A stretch of DNA of 64,000 nt. Source: Pseudomonas nitroreducens (GTDB lineage Bacteria; Pseudomonadota; Gammaproteobacteria; Pseudomonadales; Pseudomonadaceae). The notes beneath the pieces were generated by a model. That model made no database searches. It saw only the letters and a list, made by a program, of their open reading frames with translations, and was not told the DNA's origin. The stretch spans positions 1-64,000 of the forward strand of contig NZ_JACHLI010000026.1 in assembly GCF_014204515.1 (NCBI RefSeq), in the 5' to 3' direction. A program made the position numbers and the translations under genes. Below, piece after piece: positions 25,632 through 34,151 of the stretch (its first letter is position 1; every line of letters starts with the position of its first letter).

Positions 25632-27554
25632 GTGTTCCATCGCGCCCTGCTTTCCCTGTCCCTGCTCAGCCTGTCCATCGCCGCCGCCCACGGCGCCGAG
25701 ACCTACACCCTGGACACCCCGCGGCTGACCGGCATCGACAACTTCCGCGACATCGCCGGCACCACCACCGCCTACACCACCTCCAACGACGGCGTGATGC
25801 GCTCCGGGGTGTTCTACCGCTCCAACGCACTGACGCCCAAGGGCAATGACCTGGCGATCCTCAACAGCCTGGGTATCAGCAATGTCTACGACCTGCGCAC
25901 GCCCAGCGAAATCGCCGGCACGCCCGACACCCTGCCCGCCGGCGCGGCGTACCAGAACATCGACATCATCGGCAGCACCACCTCCGGCGCCAACGTCACC
26001 AACATCTCCTTCACCAGCGCCGCCCAGGCCGTGGCCATGATGGAGGAGACCAACCGCGCCTTCGTCAACGACGCCGGCATGCGCGGCCAGTTCACCACGC
26101 TGTTCAACGAACTGGCCGCAGCCGACGGCGCCGCGCTGTTCCATTGCACCGCCGGCAAGGACCGCACCGGCTGGACCGCCGCCGTGCTGCTGAGCATCGC
26201 CGGGGTCGACAGCGCCACCATCATGCAGAACTACCTGGCCACCAACGACTACACCGCCGCGCGGGTGCAGGCCACCCTGGCAATGATGCCGGCCAGCATG
26301 GCGGCCATCTACGCGCCGCTGCTGGGCGTGCAGGCCAGCTACCTGCAGGCCGGCCTGGACGAGGTGACTGCCGAGTACGGCAGCATGGACAACTACCTCA
26401 AGGAAGGCCTCGGCCTGTCCCAGGAAACCATCTACGTGCTGCGTGGCAAGATGGTTTACTACAGCGCCCTGCCGGGCGTGGAAGGCCTTTCCGGCAATGC
26501 CGCCGCCGGCGCACAGCTGCTGACCCAGCTGCAGAACAGCAGCCTGTCCGGTGACTACACCGCGTACAACTACTACCTGCAGTCGGCCATCGATGCCGGC
26601 ACCCTCGGTGGCGTCGAGTCCACCGTCGGCGGCCAGGTGCATGCCGATGCGGCCAGCTACCTGCTGCGCCAGGATGCGCTGATCGACCACGCCGCCGCAC
26701 CCTACGCCAGCGGCGTCGACCTGAAGACCGGGCAGACCCGCCTGTGGACCAGCGCGCTGGCCGGCTACCAGGGCAACTCCGCCACCTCCGATGCCGAAAG
26801 CAGCAGCGAACACACCCAGGGCATGCTGATCGGCGTGACCCAGCGCTTCTCCGAGCAGCTCAGCGGCAACGCCGGCTTCGGCTACAGCAAGGGCAGCATC
26901 GGTGGTGCCGGCGGCGACGTGGACACCGACCTGACCTTCGTCCGCGGCGGTGCGCGCTTCGCCCTCGACAGCCTGGAGCAGGGCCTGTTCGTCGACGCCG
27001 ACCTCAGCTACGGCTGGCTCGACTACGACAGCAAGCGCGACATCGGCGGTGGCCTCGGCAAGGCCAAGGGTGATACTCACGGCAAGCTGAGCGGTGCCAG
27101 CGTTGCGCTTGGCTACCGTACGGCGGTGTCCACCGTCACCCTGGAGCCGAGCATCGGCCTGCGCTACAGCCACCTGGACCTCGACGGCTTCCAGGAGAAG
27201 GGCAGCGAGCTGGCGCTGGATGTCGACGACATCAGCGAGAACCGCCGTAGCGCCTACGCCAACCTCAAGGCCTCGTTCGCACCAACGCAACTGGGCAGCG
27301 GCTGGCAGATGGTGCCGGCGCTGGAGGTCGGCTACGACCATGCGCTGGGTGACTACCAGGTCGACAGCCAGGGCCAGTTGCTGGGCCTGGACGTGTCCCA
27401 GCGCGCCGCCTTCGACAACCGCGACCAGTTCAGCGGCGCCTTCAGCCTGACCGCCAGCCAGGGCGACTTCAGCGTCGGCGCCGAAGTCGGCGCACTGGGA
27501 GGCAGCGGCAGCCACGGCGCCAGTGGCAGCCTGAAGGCCAGCTATCAGTTCTGA
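25632..27554 (+). CDS. Autotransporter with a tyrosine/lipid phosphatase passenger
   Basis: A 640-residue protein starting at GTG 25632 (AGAGG upstream) with a signal peptide ending near AAAHGAE. Residues of about 28-290 are a Y_phosphatase3-type domain: NFRDIAG, MRSGVFYRSNAL, VYDLRTPSEI and the P-loop HCTAGKDRTG with Cys172 and Arg178. The Lys-Asp pair in the loop is that of mycobacterial PtpB and Listeria LipA, enzymes that remove phosphate from phosphotyrosine and phosphoinositides. About residues 365-640 form an autotransporter barrel (repeated strands such as GYSKGSIGG, GYRTAVSTVTLEPSIGLRYS) ending in the aromatic ASYQF. The phosphatase should therefore reach the cell surface or the medium by type V secretion. 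The linker has no obvious cleavage site. The family exists in Pseudomonas, but I know of no described function. Confidence 0.85.
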   Translation: MFHRALLSLSLLSLSIAAAHGAETYTLDTPRLTGIDNFRDIAGTTTAYTTSNDGVMRSGVFYRSNALTPKGNDLAILNSLGISNVYDLRTPSEIAGTPDTLPAGAAYQNIDIIGSTTSGANVTNISFTSAAQAVAMMEETNRAFVNDAGMRGQFTTLFNELAAADGAALFHCTAGKDRTGWTAAVLLSIAGVDSATIMQNYLATNDYTAARVQATLAMMPASMAAIYAPLLGVQASYLQAGLDEVTAEYGSMDNYLKEGLGLSQETIYVLRGKMVYYSALPGVEGLSGNAAAGAQLLTQLQNSSLSGDYTAYNYYLQSAIDAGTLGGVESTVGGQVHADAASYLLRQDALIDHAAAPYASGVDLKTGQTRLWTSALAGYQGNSATSDAESSSEHTQGMLIGVTQRFSEQLSGNAGFGYSKGSIGGAGGDVDTDLTFVRGGARFALDSLEQGLFVDADLSYGWLDYDSKRDIGGGLGKAKGDTHGKLSGASVALGYRTAVSTVTLEPSIGLRYSHLDLDGFQEKGSELALDVDDISENRRSAYANLKASFAPTQLGSGWQMVPALEVGYDHALGDYQVDSQGQLLGLDVSQRAAFDNRDQFSGAFSLTASQGDFSVGAEVGALGGSGSHGASGSLKASYQF

Positions 27555-27574
27555 TCGGCACTGCGCGCTAAGAG

Positions 27575-27605
27575 CGGCCCGTCGGGAATTCCCGGCGGGC
27601 CGTTT
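27575..27605 (+). terminator. Rho-independent terminator of the phosphatase-autotransporter gene
   Basis: CGGCCCGTCGGG (27575-27586) pairs with CCCGGCGGGCCG (27591-27602), with one G-T pair and an AATT loop, followed by TTT. Confidence 0.8.
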
Positions 27606-27649
27606 GCATTCAGCATGCCGGTCCATGAGTGCACGGAAGCAGCAGGTTG

Positions 27650-27982
27650 CGTAGGAGCGGACTCCGTCCGCGAGGGTGTCCGGCGTGAAGCGGGGCCGAT
27701 CGCGGACGGAGTCCGCTCCTACGGTGTTGGATGGTTCCGCATTACCTGCGGTTGATATGGCGGATAACCCGTTCCGGGTTATGCGCCCTACGTATTTGGA
27801 CGGCCATTCTGATTACATATCCACGGGAATGGCAGCTTGCGTAGGAGCGGACTCCGTCCGCGAAGGTTTCCGGCGTGAAGCGGGGCCAATCGCGGACGGA
27901 GTCCGCTCCTACGGTGCTGGGTGGCGTGGCATTACCTGCGGTCGACAGGGCGGATAACGCTGGAGGCGTTATGCGCCCTGCG
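27650..27982. repeat. Composite REP block, duplicated with a 190-base period
   Basis: Two copies of a compound unit. Each has a GGAGCGGACTCC palindromic pair (27650-27723 and 27840-27913), then a unique-looking spacer containing ATTACCTGCGGT, then a GGCGGATAAC...GTTATGCGCCCT element (27759-27792 and 27949-27982). It fills most of the non-coding gap from 27606 to 28200. Confidence 0.85.
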
Positions 27983-28010
27983 TGCCGGGATGAGTCCGTG
28001 CCCGATCAAC

Positions 28011-28119
28011 CCCTCACCCCCAGCCCTCTCCCAAAGGGAGAGGGGGCGATCGTGCCGGCTGACGCCATGGTTTCATCCTGCGCCGAGTGGTCCCCTCTCC
28101 CTCTGGGAGAGGGTGAGGG
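28011..28119. repeat. CCCTCTCCC/GGGAGAGGG repeat element
   Basis: Contains CCCTCACCCC, CCCTCTCCC with GGGAGAGGG hairpins at both ends, and a conserved centre ATCGTGCCGGCTGACG. A second copy lies at 47059-47178. Confidence 0.8.
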
Positions 28120-28161
28120 CCGGCCCGAGTGCAGAACTATCTGGCAGGCACGGAGCTTCCC

Positions 28162-28185
28162 TGTAGGAGCGAGCTTGCTCGCGAA
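28162..28185. repeat. REP-like half element (GAGCGAGCTTGCTCGC type)
   Basis: Single copy of GTAGGAGCGAGCTTGCTCGC just downstream of the AraC-family gene, where it may act as a hairpin at the transcript end. Confidence 0.75.
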
Positions 28186-28200
28186 CCCGCTCGGTGCTGC

Positions 28201-29190
28201 CTAGGCAGACAGCGGCAGGCCCTTGCGCAGGTCTGCCGGGCTCATGCCGTAGGCGCTCTGGAAGTACTGGCAGAAGCGCCCGACGTTGCTGAAGCCCAGG
28301 GCCAGGGAAATCTCGCTGACCGACTGCGCGCTGTCCTGCTGCAGCGCCTCGTAGGCGCGCTGCAGGCGCACTTCGCGCTGGTAGGCGACGATGGTGCTGC
28401 CGACGAAGCGGCGGAAACCGTCCTGCAGGGCGCGCAGGCTGACGTTGGTCAGCTCGGCCAGGTCGCTGCCGCTGAGCAGGGCGTCGGGATGCTCTTGTAT
28501 GTAGTCCATGGCCAGCTTCACATGACGCGGAGCGATCTGCGGGGCAGGGCGCCTGAGCGCGTCGCTGTAATTGTGTGGCCAGATTTCCAGCACCGAATCC
28601 ACCAGCATCTCCTGCAGCCGCGCCGGCATCAGCGCGCTGGAATTGATCAGCCCGTCGAACTCGTTGCCGGTGGCCATGGCGACTATGGCCTTGATGCCCT
28701 GGAACGCGTCGTCGCCCAGGTCCACCCGTGGCTGGAAACGCACCTTGTGGGTGATCGGCCGGCCCAGCAGGGTGGCCAGACGCCGGGCGAACAGCGAGCG
28801 GCGCACCGACAGGCCGTGGTGCGCGTGGCCGTCGATGAAACCCACCGAACGCACCGCGGCCTTCTCCATGGCCAAGCCGACACTGGGCAGGCCGACGCTG
28901 TCGCTGCACTGGTTGAAGACCACGCGGCCGGCACTGGGGAAGATGAAGGTGATCTCGTCGTCGAGGTCCGGCATCTCGGCCAGCAGGTCGCCGCGAAAGC
29001 TCAGACGGCGGAAGCTCACGCCCTCGTAACGGCCGTAGACCCCGCCGATGGCGATGGGCCTTTCCGGGCGCGGCATCCCCGAATACAGGTTGCCGAACAT
29101 CCGCGTGTAGAGCTCGCCGAAATCATCGGCGCTCATGTCTTCGGAGCGGATCAGGAAGGGCTTGCGGGCGTGGCCTGAGGCTGGAGTCAT
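28201..29190 (-). CDS. AraC-family transcriptional regulator (AraC_binding_2 type)
   Basis: A 329-residue regulator. The first 200 residues form the sensor domain of the PF14525 kind, seen in regulators of aromatic and amine catabolism. Residues of about 220-325 form the double helix-turn-helix (SGSDLAELTNVSLRALQDGF; SVSEISLALGFSNVGRFCQYF, then YGMSPADLRKGL). The neighbouring genes do not suggest a pathway, so its target and ligand are unknown. Confidence 0.9.
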   Translation of the reverse strand: MTPASGHARKPFLIRSEDMSADDFGELYTRMFGNLYSGMPRPERPIAIGGVYGRYEGVSFRRLSFRGDLLAEMPDLDDEITFIFPSAGRVVFNQCSDSVGLPSVGLAMEKAAVRSVGFIDGHAHHGLSVRRSLFARRLATLLGRPITHKVRFQPRVDLGDDAFQGIKAIVAMATGNEFDGLINSSALMPARLQEMLVDSVLEIWPHNYSDALRRPAPQIAPRHVKLAMDYIQEHPDALLSGSDLAELTNVSLRALQDGFRRFVGSTIVAYQREVRLQRAYEALQQDSAQSVSEISLALGFSNVGRFCQYFQSAYGMSPADLRKGLPLSA

Positions 29191-29429
29191 CAGCGGTCAT
29201 CCGGTGGCGGGGAGGTTCTGCGCAGCGGTGTCGAGCGGGCGCGCGGAAAGTGGCCGAGAACTCTAGCGGGGCGCGGTTACAGCTGTGTGATGGGGCAGGG
29301 AGCCTTGCGATCACTATCGCGCGATGAACCAGGGAGCTGCGACCCGTCATACGGGCAAACGGCGGCGCTGGCCTGTGGGCGCGGGTCATGCCTGCGACCG
29401 GCACGCGGCGTGGTTTCACGGCAAAAATC

Positions 29430-29541
29430 CAGGAGCGGACTTCGTCCGCGATGGCGAGGGCCCTGCCATGCGGTTCGCGAGCAAGCTCGCTCCCGCAGGC
29501 AGCCGACAGTGGCTCTTCGTAGGAGCGAGCTTGCTCGCGAA
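29430..29541. repeat. Cluster of three REP-like half elements
   Basis: A GGAGCGGACTTCGTCCGCGA copy (29430-29451), an inverted GCGAGCAAGCTCGCTCC copy (29472-29498) and a direct GGAGCGAGCTTGCTCGCG copy (29518-29541). The remaining 29191-29429 stretch holds no recognised gene and presumably the AraC-family gene promoter. Confidence 0.8.
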
Positions 29542-29563
29542 CCCACCCAAATCCGAAGCCCGA

Positions 29564-31072
29564 TCACGCTGGCAACCCCGCCAGACGGAAGCCCTCGACG
29601 AAGTGCGCGCGCACCGCTGCATCGCGCAGCGGTTCGGTGGCCAGCCAATGGCGGATCGTGAAGTGCGGGTTGCCCACCAGGAACAGCTCGGTCTCCGCCC
29701 GCGCCTCGTCCAGCCGGCCGAGCTGGGCAAGGCTGGCGGCGAGGAAGCGCCGCGAGCTGCTGCGGTAGGTTTCCTCGCGGCGCAGGGTGTGGATCGCGCC
29801 CTGGTAATCGCGGGCGGCGTATTGCGCCTGGCCGAGGGTCAGGTAGTACCAGCCGGCGGGGAAGGGGTTGAGGCGCAACGCCCGGCGGATGTATTCCAGC
29901 CCCTCGTCGATGCGCCCGGCCAGCACGCTGACATCGGACAGCGCGGTCCAGGCGTCGGCGTCGTTGGGGTCGAGCTCGAGGGCGCGCTGGAACTGCGCGT
30001 CGGCTTCGGCGTACTGGCGCTCGTAGGTCAGCAGGTAGGCCAGGCTCCAGCGGCTGCCGGCATCGTTGGGGTCGATGGCCACCGCCTCTCGCGCCTGCGC
30101 CAGGGCGGTCTCGCGCTCCACGGGCGTCGGGCCGCCGCTGTGGATCCAGCCCATCCAGTGGTTCATCGCCAGCCAGCGCCGTGCCTCGGCGTATTGCGGG
30201 TCGAGGGCGATGGCGCGGCTGAGCAGCAGGTGCGCTTCCTGTGCGGCCAATGGCGAATCGTCCATCAACTGGCGGGCACGCACGCAGAGTTCGTAGGCCT
30301 CAAGATTATTCGGCCGGTTGCGCGGCAGTGGCGTGCGCAGGTGGCCGAGCAGGGCCTGGAGGATTTTCGCGCTGAGCTGGTCCTGCAGGTCGAACAGGTC
30401 TTCCACGCGGCTCTCGAAACGCTCGGCCCAGACGTGCTCGCCGGTGCTGGCATCGAGCAGCTTGGCGTTGACCCGCACGCGCGCATCGACGCGCCGCGCG
30501 CTGCCTTCGAGCAGGTAGCGCACGCCCAGCTCGCGGGCGATCTGCCGTACGTCCATGGCCTTGCCCCGGTAGGCGAAGGCCGAGGTGCGGGCGATGACGA
30601 ACAGCCCGCCGGCGCGGGACAGTTCGGTGGTCAGATCCTCGCTCAGGCCGTCGGCGAAGAAGGCCTGCTGCGGATCGTCGCTGAGGTTGACGAAGGGCAG
30701 CACAGCGATCGACGGCTGTTCGGGCAGCGCCAATGCGGCCGATTCCTGCTCTGCGATCCGCCTCACCGGCGCGCTGAAGCGATAGCCCAGCCGCGGCAGC
30801 GTGGCAATCCACTGGCCGCCGTCCGGCGCCGGCCCCAGGGCCTTGCGCAGCTGGGCGATCTGCACCGTGAGGTTGCCTTCCTCGACCACCAGGCCGGGCC
30901 AGGCGGCCTCCAGCAATTCGGCCTTCGGGACGGCATCCCCGGCCCGCTCCAGCAGCGCCGCCAGCAGCTGCAGCGCGCGATAGCCCAGGGCAACCGGCGC
31001 ACCGTTGCGCGTGAGCGTGCCCGCTCGGCTATCGAGCAGGAAGTCGCCGAAGGCAAAACCCGGTTGCGGCAT
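29564..31072 (-). CDS. Winged-helix (CadC/OmpR-like) regulator with TolB-like and TPR domains
   Basis: A 502-residue predicted transcription factor. Residues of about 8-103 are a Trans_reg_C winged helix (VEEGNLTVQIAQLRKALG, LPRLGYRFSAPV). Residues of about 118-260 resemble the TolB-like N-domain found fused to adenylate cyclases and CadC-like proteins (SIAVLPFVNLSDDPQQ, FADGLSEDLTTEL, YLLEGSARR). The rest contains TPR repeats (EADAQFQRALELDPNDADAW and similar). No membrane segment is evident, unlike CadC, so it is probably cytoplasmic and senses through the TPR part. It diverges from the small DUF1127 gene with about 110 bases between them. Its targets are unknown. Confidence 0.85.
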   Translation of the reverse strand: MPQPGFAFGDFLLDSRAGTLTRNGAPVALGYRALQLLAALLERAGDAVPKAELLEAAWPGLVVEEGNLTVQIAQLRKALGPAPDGGQWIATLPRLGYRFSAPVRRIAEQESAALALPEQPSIAVLPFVNLSDDPQQAFFADGLSEDLTTELSRAGGLFVIARTSAFAYRGKAMDVRQIARELGVRYLLEGSARRVDARVRVNAKLLDASTGEHVWAERFESRVEDLFDLQDQLSAKILQALLGHLRTPLPRNRPNNLEAYELCVRARQLMDDSPLAAQEAHLLLSRAIALDPQYAEARRWLAMNHWMGWIHSGGPTPVERETALAQAREAVAIDPNDAGSRWSLAYLLTYERQYAEADAQFQRALELDPNDADAWTALSDVSVLAGRIDEGLEYIRRALRLNPFPAGWYYLTLGQAQYAARDYQGAIHTLRREETYRSSSRRFLAASLAQLGRLDEARAETELFLVGNPHFTIRHWLATEPLRDAAVRAHFVEGFRLAGLPA

Positions 31073-31183
31073 GGCGTTCCCCGTTTGGAAGTTTTCACAA
31101 CGCTTTGGACGCGCTTAAGGACCGCGCGCCCGGCGTTCTCCATGCTCCTGCAAAACCCGTGGAAGGTTCTTCAGGAGGCTGTG

Positions 31184-31429
31184 ATGAACCATAGCGCGAT
31201 GACAACCAAGCGGATGGAAATCAGCTCGACGCCATTGCTGCGCCAGGCTCCGCCACTGCGCCCCAGCCCTGCGGCGCTGCGCCAGTGGATCGCCCTCTGG
31301 CAGGCGCGCGCCCAGCTGCGCCGGCAACTGGCGCGGATGGCGCGGGCCAATCCCCACCTGATCGCCGACATCGGCCTGACCCGCGAGCAGGTCGCGGCCG
31401 AGATCGCCAAGCCGTTCTGGCGGGTGTGA
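31184..31429 (+). CDS. DUF1127 small protein
   Basis: An 81-residue basic protein starting at ATG 31184 after AGGAGG (31172-31177). The C-terminal half is a DUF1127 (YjiS-like) domain: RQLARMARANPHLIADIGL, then KPFWR. In other proteobacteria some arginine-rich DUF1127 proteins affect phosphate, carbon or RNA metabolism; the role here is unknown. It ends 18 bases from the convergent end of the TonB receptor gene and shares its upstream region with the CadC/TPR regulator. Confidence 0.85.
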   Translation: MNHSAMTTKRMEISSTPLLRQAPPLRPSPAALRQWIALWQARAQLRRQLARMARANPHLIADIGLTREQVAAEIAKPFWRV

Positions 31430-31446
31430 GGTGGGGCAGGCTGCGG

Positions 31447-34005
31447 TCAGAAGTTACCGCGCAGGGTCAGCGTGAAGTTGCGTGGCTCACCGTAGTAGTT
31501 GCCGTACTCGGAGGTGCCGACGCTGGCGTAGTAGCGGCGATCGAACAGGTTGTTGCCGTTGAGCGCGACGGACCAGTGCTGGTCGACCTGGTACTCCACC
31601 AGCGCGTCGTAGACCGCGTAGCCGGACTGGCTGAAGTCGTAGGCGCGGCTGTCGATGGTGTTGCCGTTGGCGTCGAAGCGGTAGGCGGTGCCGCTGACGT
31701 AGGTCGGGCTCTGGGTGGTGACGCCGGCGCCGACGCGCCAGGCGGCGAAGTCGCCGGGCAGCGCGTAGGTGGTCCAGAGCTTGAACAGGTGCTTGGGCGT
31801 GACGGTGCTGTAGAGGGTTTCCTCGGTGTCGTTGTGCAGCTGGTTGTAGGTGTAGCCGGCGAGGATTTCCCAGCCCGGAGCGATTTCGCCGCTGGCTTCC
31901 AGGTCGATGCCCTTGCTGGTGATCTTGTCCTGGGCGACGAAGCAGCACGAGCCGCTGTAGCTGAACGGCGGGTTGGGGTAGCTGGGGTCGGTGGCCGCCT
32001 GGTGTTCGCGCTGGGTATAGAACAGCGCGGCGCTGACATTGAGCTTGCCCTCGAACAGTTCGCCCTTGATGCCGGTTTCGTAGGTCTTGCCGGTCATGGG
32101 TTCGATGGAGCTGGGCGCGTCTTCCGGGCCCTTGAATTTCTGCGCCTGGGGTTTGAAGACCTCGGAGTAGCTGACGTAGGTCGACCAGTTGTCATCAAGG
32201 GCGTAGATCAGCCCGCCGTAGGGCACCAGGGTGGTCGGCTCGCGGTCGGACACCTTGTCCTGCAGCACCCACGGGCCGCTGCCGTCGCTGTTGCGCATGC
32301 TGTAGGCCTGCTCGAACTTGTAGCGCTGGGCGCGGGCGCCGAGTACCAGCTTGAGCGGATCGCTCAGTTGCAGGCGCAGGGTGGAATAGACGCCGTACTG
32401 CTCGCGGGTGTTGGGCGAGTAGTCGCGGAACAGGTTGTGGTTCGATTCGTTGCTGGGCAGCGGGGTGGAGGACGGGTCCCAGAGGTCGATCAGCCCGCCC
32501 TTGTCCACCATGCCCTGGGCGGAGCTCCAGCGGCTGGTGACCTTCTGGTAGTCCGCGCCCAGCAGCAGCTCGTGCTGGCGGCCGAAGGCGTCGAAATGCC
32601 CGGAGAGGTTCACGTCGACGACCGATTGTTTGCTCCAGCTTTCGATGTAGCTGCCCCACCAGTACGGCCCGGTGTTGCTGGTTTCGTCCACCGAGCCGTA
32701 GGGAATCACGCCTTCGGTGGTCGAGCCGTTGTAGGAGTATGTGTAGGAGGTATTGAGCTTCCAGTCGTCGTTGAAGTAGTGGTCGACCTTGGCGAACCAC
32801 TCACGGGTATAGCTATCGGCCCAGGCGCTGTTGCTGGTGTACCAGCTGTGCCGTGGCAGGTGCACGTCGCCACCGGTGCTGTAGCGCGGCAGGCCATCGC
32901 CGGTACCGTTTTCCTTGACCTTGTCGTAGCTGCCGCCGAGGGTCAGCAGCGTGCTGTCGGTGACGTCCGCCTCGAGGGTGCCGAACAGGTAGGGCCGCTC
33001 GGTGCTGCGGGTGTCCATGAAGTATTGGCGGTCGGTGTAGGCCGCCACCATGCGCCCGCGCAGCCTGCCGTCGAAGGCCAGCGGGCCGGTCAGGTCGACT
33101 TCGCTGCGGTAGTTGTCCCAGGAGCCGGCGGAGGTTTCCAGCTTGAGCTGGTAATGGTCGAGCGGGCGCTTGCGCACCAGGTTGACGATGCCGCCGGGGT
33201 CGCCGGTGCCGCCGAGCAGGCCGCTGGCGCCGCGCAGGACCTCGACGTGGTCGTAGCCGGACATGTCGTACTGGCGGTTGCTGTAGAAGGTGCCAATGCC
33301 GCTGCCGATGTCCATCGGAGCGGCGCCGTCGATCTGCAGGTTGTCGATGGGGAAGCCGCGGGAATAGAGCTGCTGGGCGTTGTAACTGCCGTTGCGCACG
33401 GTGATGCCGGGCGTGCGCCTCATGGCGTCGGGCAGGGTGGTCAGCTGGCGATCGTCGATCATCTGACGGGTGATCACCGAGACGCTCTGTGGGGTGTCCT
33501 TCAGGCTCACCGGGGTCTTGGAGCCGACGCTGACCAGCCCGGTGGTGTAGGAGTGGGAGTTCTCGGTCATCTCGCCCATGCCCTGGCCCATGACGATGGT
33601 CTCGCTCATCTGCAGGGCACTGTCCGCATCGGCATTGGCCGCTCGCAGCGTGAAGCTGCCGGCTTGGCGCTCCACGGCCTGCAGGCCGCTGCCGTCGAGC
33701 AGCAGCATCAGCGCGGTGCTGGCGGCGAAGCGTCCGCGCAGCCCCGGCGACTGGCGGCCGTCGGTGGCGCCGGGTTCGTAGGAGACGCTGACCCCGGCGA
33801 CGTCGGAGAAGGCCGCGATGGCGTCCTCCAGCGAGCCGGCGGGGATGTCGAAGGCGTACTCGGCCTGGACGTCCTGCGCCCAGGCGGCGGGTGCGACCAG
33901 GGCCGCCAGCGGCGTGGCGAGCAGGGCGCCGCCCATGGCCAGCGGCAGCGCCAGGGGCAGGGCGTGGAAGCGGGTACGGCGGAATTGCGGGTGGGTGCCA
34001 GACAT
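31447..34005 (-). CDS. TonB-dependent ferri-siderophore receptor with STN signalling domain
   Basis: Outer-membrane receptor of 852 residues from ATG 34005 (GGAG about ten bases upstream). After a signal peptide (about 1-44, ending APAAWAQ) comes an STN domain (YAFDIPAGSLEDAIAAFSD) that signals to FecR. The plug follows (LKDTPQSVSVITRQMI, RRTPGITVRNG, YSRGFPIDNLQIDG) and then the barrel, ending in LRGNF. The layout is that of FpvA/FoxA/FhuE-type transducing receptors for hydroxamate or mixed siderophores. With fecR and fecI directly upstream in the same direction it forms a complete cell-surface signalling unit: the loaded receptor triggers FecR, which frees the sigma factor to transcribe the receptor gene. 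The siderophore is unknown, and no biosynthesis genes are near, so it may be a xenosiderophore. Confidence 0.93.
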   Translation of the reverse strand: MSGTHPQFRRTRFHALPLALPLAMGGALLATPLAALVAPAAWAQDVQAEYAFDIPAGSLEDAIAAFSDVAGVSVSYEPGATDGRQSPGLRGRFAASTALMLLLDGSGLQAVERQAGSFTLRAANADADSALQMSETIVMGQGMGEMTENSHSYTTGLVSVGSKTPVSLKDTPQSVSVITRQMIDDRQLTTLPDAMRRTPGITVRNGSYNAQQLYSRGFPIDNLQIDGAAPMDIGSGIGTFYSNRQYDMSGYDHVEVLRGASGLLGGTGDPGGIVNLVRKRPLDHYQLKLETSAGSWDNYRSEVDLTGPLAFDGRLRGRMVAAYTDRQYFMDTRSTERPYLFGTLEADVTDSTLLTLGGSYDKVKENGTGDGLPRYSTGGDVHLPRHSWYTSNSAWADSYTREWFAKVDHYFNDDWKLNTSYTYSYNGSTTEGVIPYGSVDETSNTGPYWWGSYIESWSKQSVVDVNLSGHFDAFGRQHELLLGADYQKVTSRWSSAQGMVDKGGLIDLWDPSSTPLPSNESNHNLFRDYSPNTREQYGVYSTLRLQLSDPLKLVLGARAQRYKFEQAYSMRNSDGSGPWVLQDKVSDREPTTLVPYGGLIYALDDNWSTYVSYSEVFKPQAQKFKGPEDAPSSIEPMTGKTYETGIKGELFEGKLNVSAALFYTQREHQAATDPSYPNPPFSYSGSCCFVAQDKITSKGIDLEASGEIAPGWEILAGYTYNQLHNDTEETLYSTVTPKHLFKLWTTYALPGDFAAWRVGAGVTTQSPTYVSGTAYRFDANGNTIDSRAYDFSQSGYAVYDALVEYQVDQHWSVALNGNNLFDRRYYASVGTSEYGNYYGEPRNFTLTLRGNF

Positions 34006-34151
34006 GACTGCGTTGTTCTCCAATGGCAGATTGCGGCGTCTCTGCGCCTCTACTGTCCTTGTCGAACGAGAATCAGAATCACCAACACCTCTCGAAACTA
34101 TTTTTCCGCGGGACGGTATGGCGCCGGACCGGATCGCCGCTGCCGGGGCCT

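Noticed and set aside
27650..28119. Regularly spaced palindromes considered as a CRISPR array
   Set aside because: Repeats are of different families with variable spacing and no unique spacers or cas genes; they are REP-type elements.
34063..34095. GAGAATCAGAATC stretch before the second TonB receptor as a Fur box
   Set aside because: It is not palindromic and lacks the Fur core; the receptor is more likely driven by the FecI-type sigma factor.
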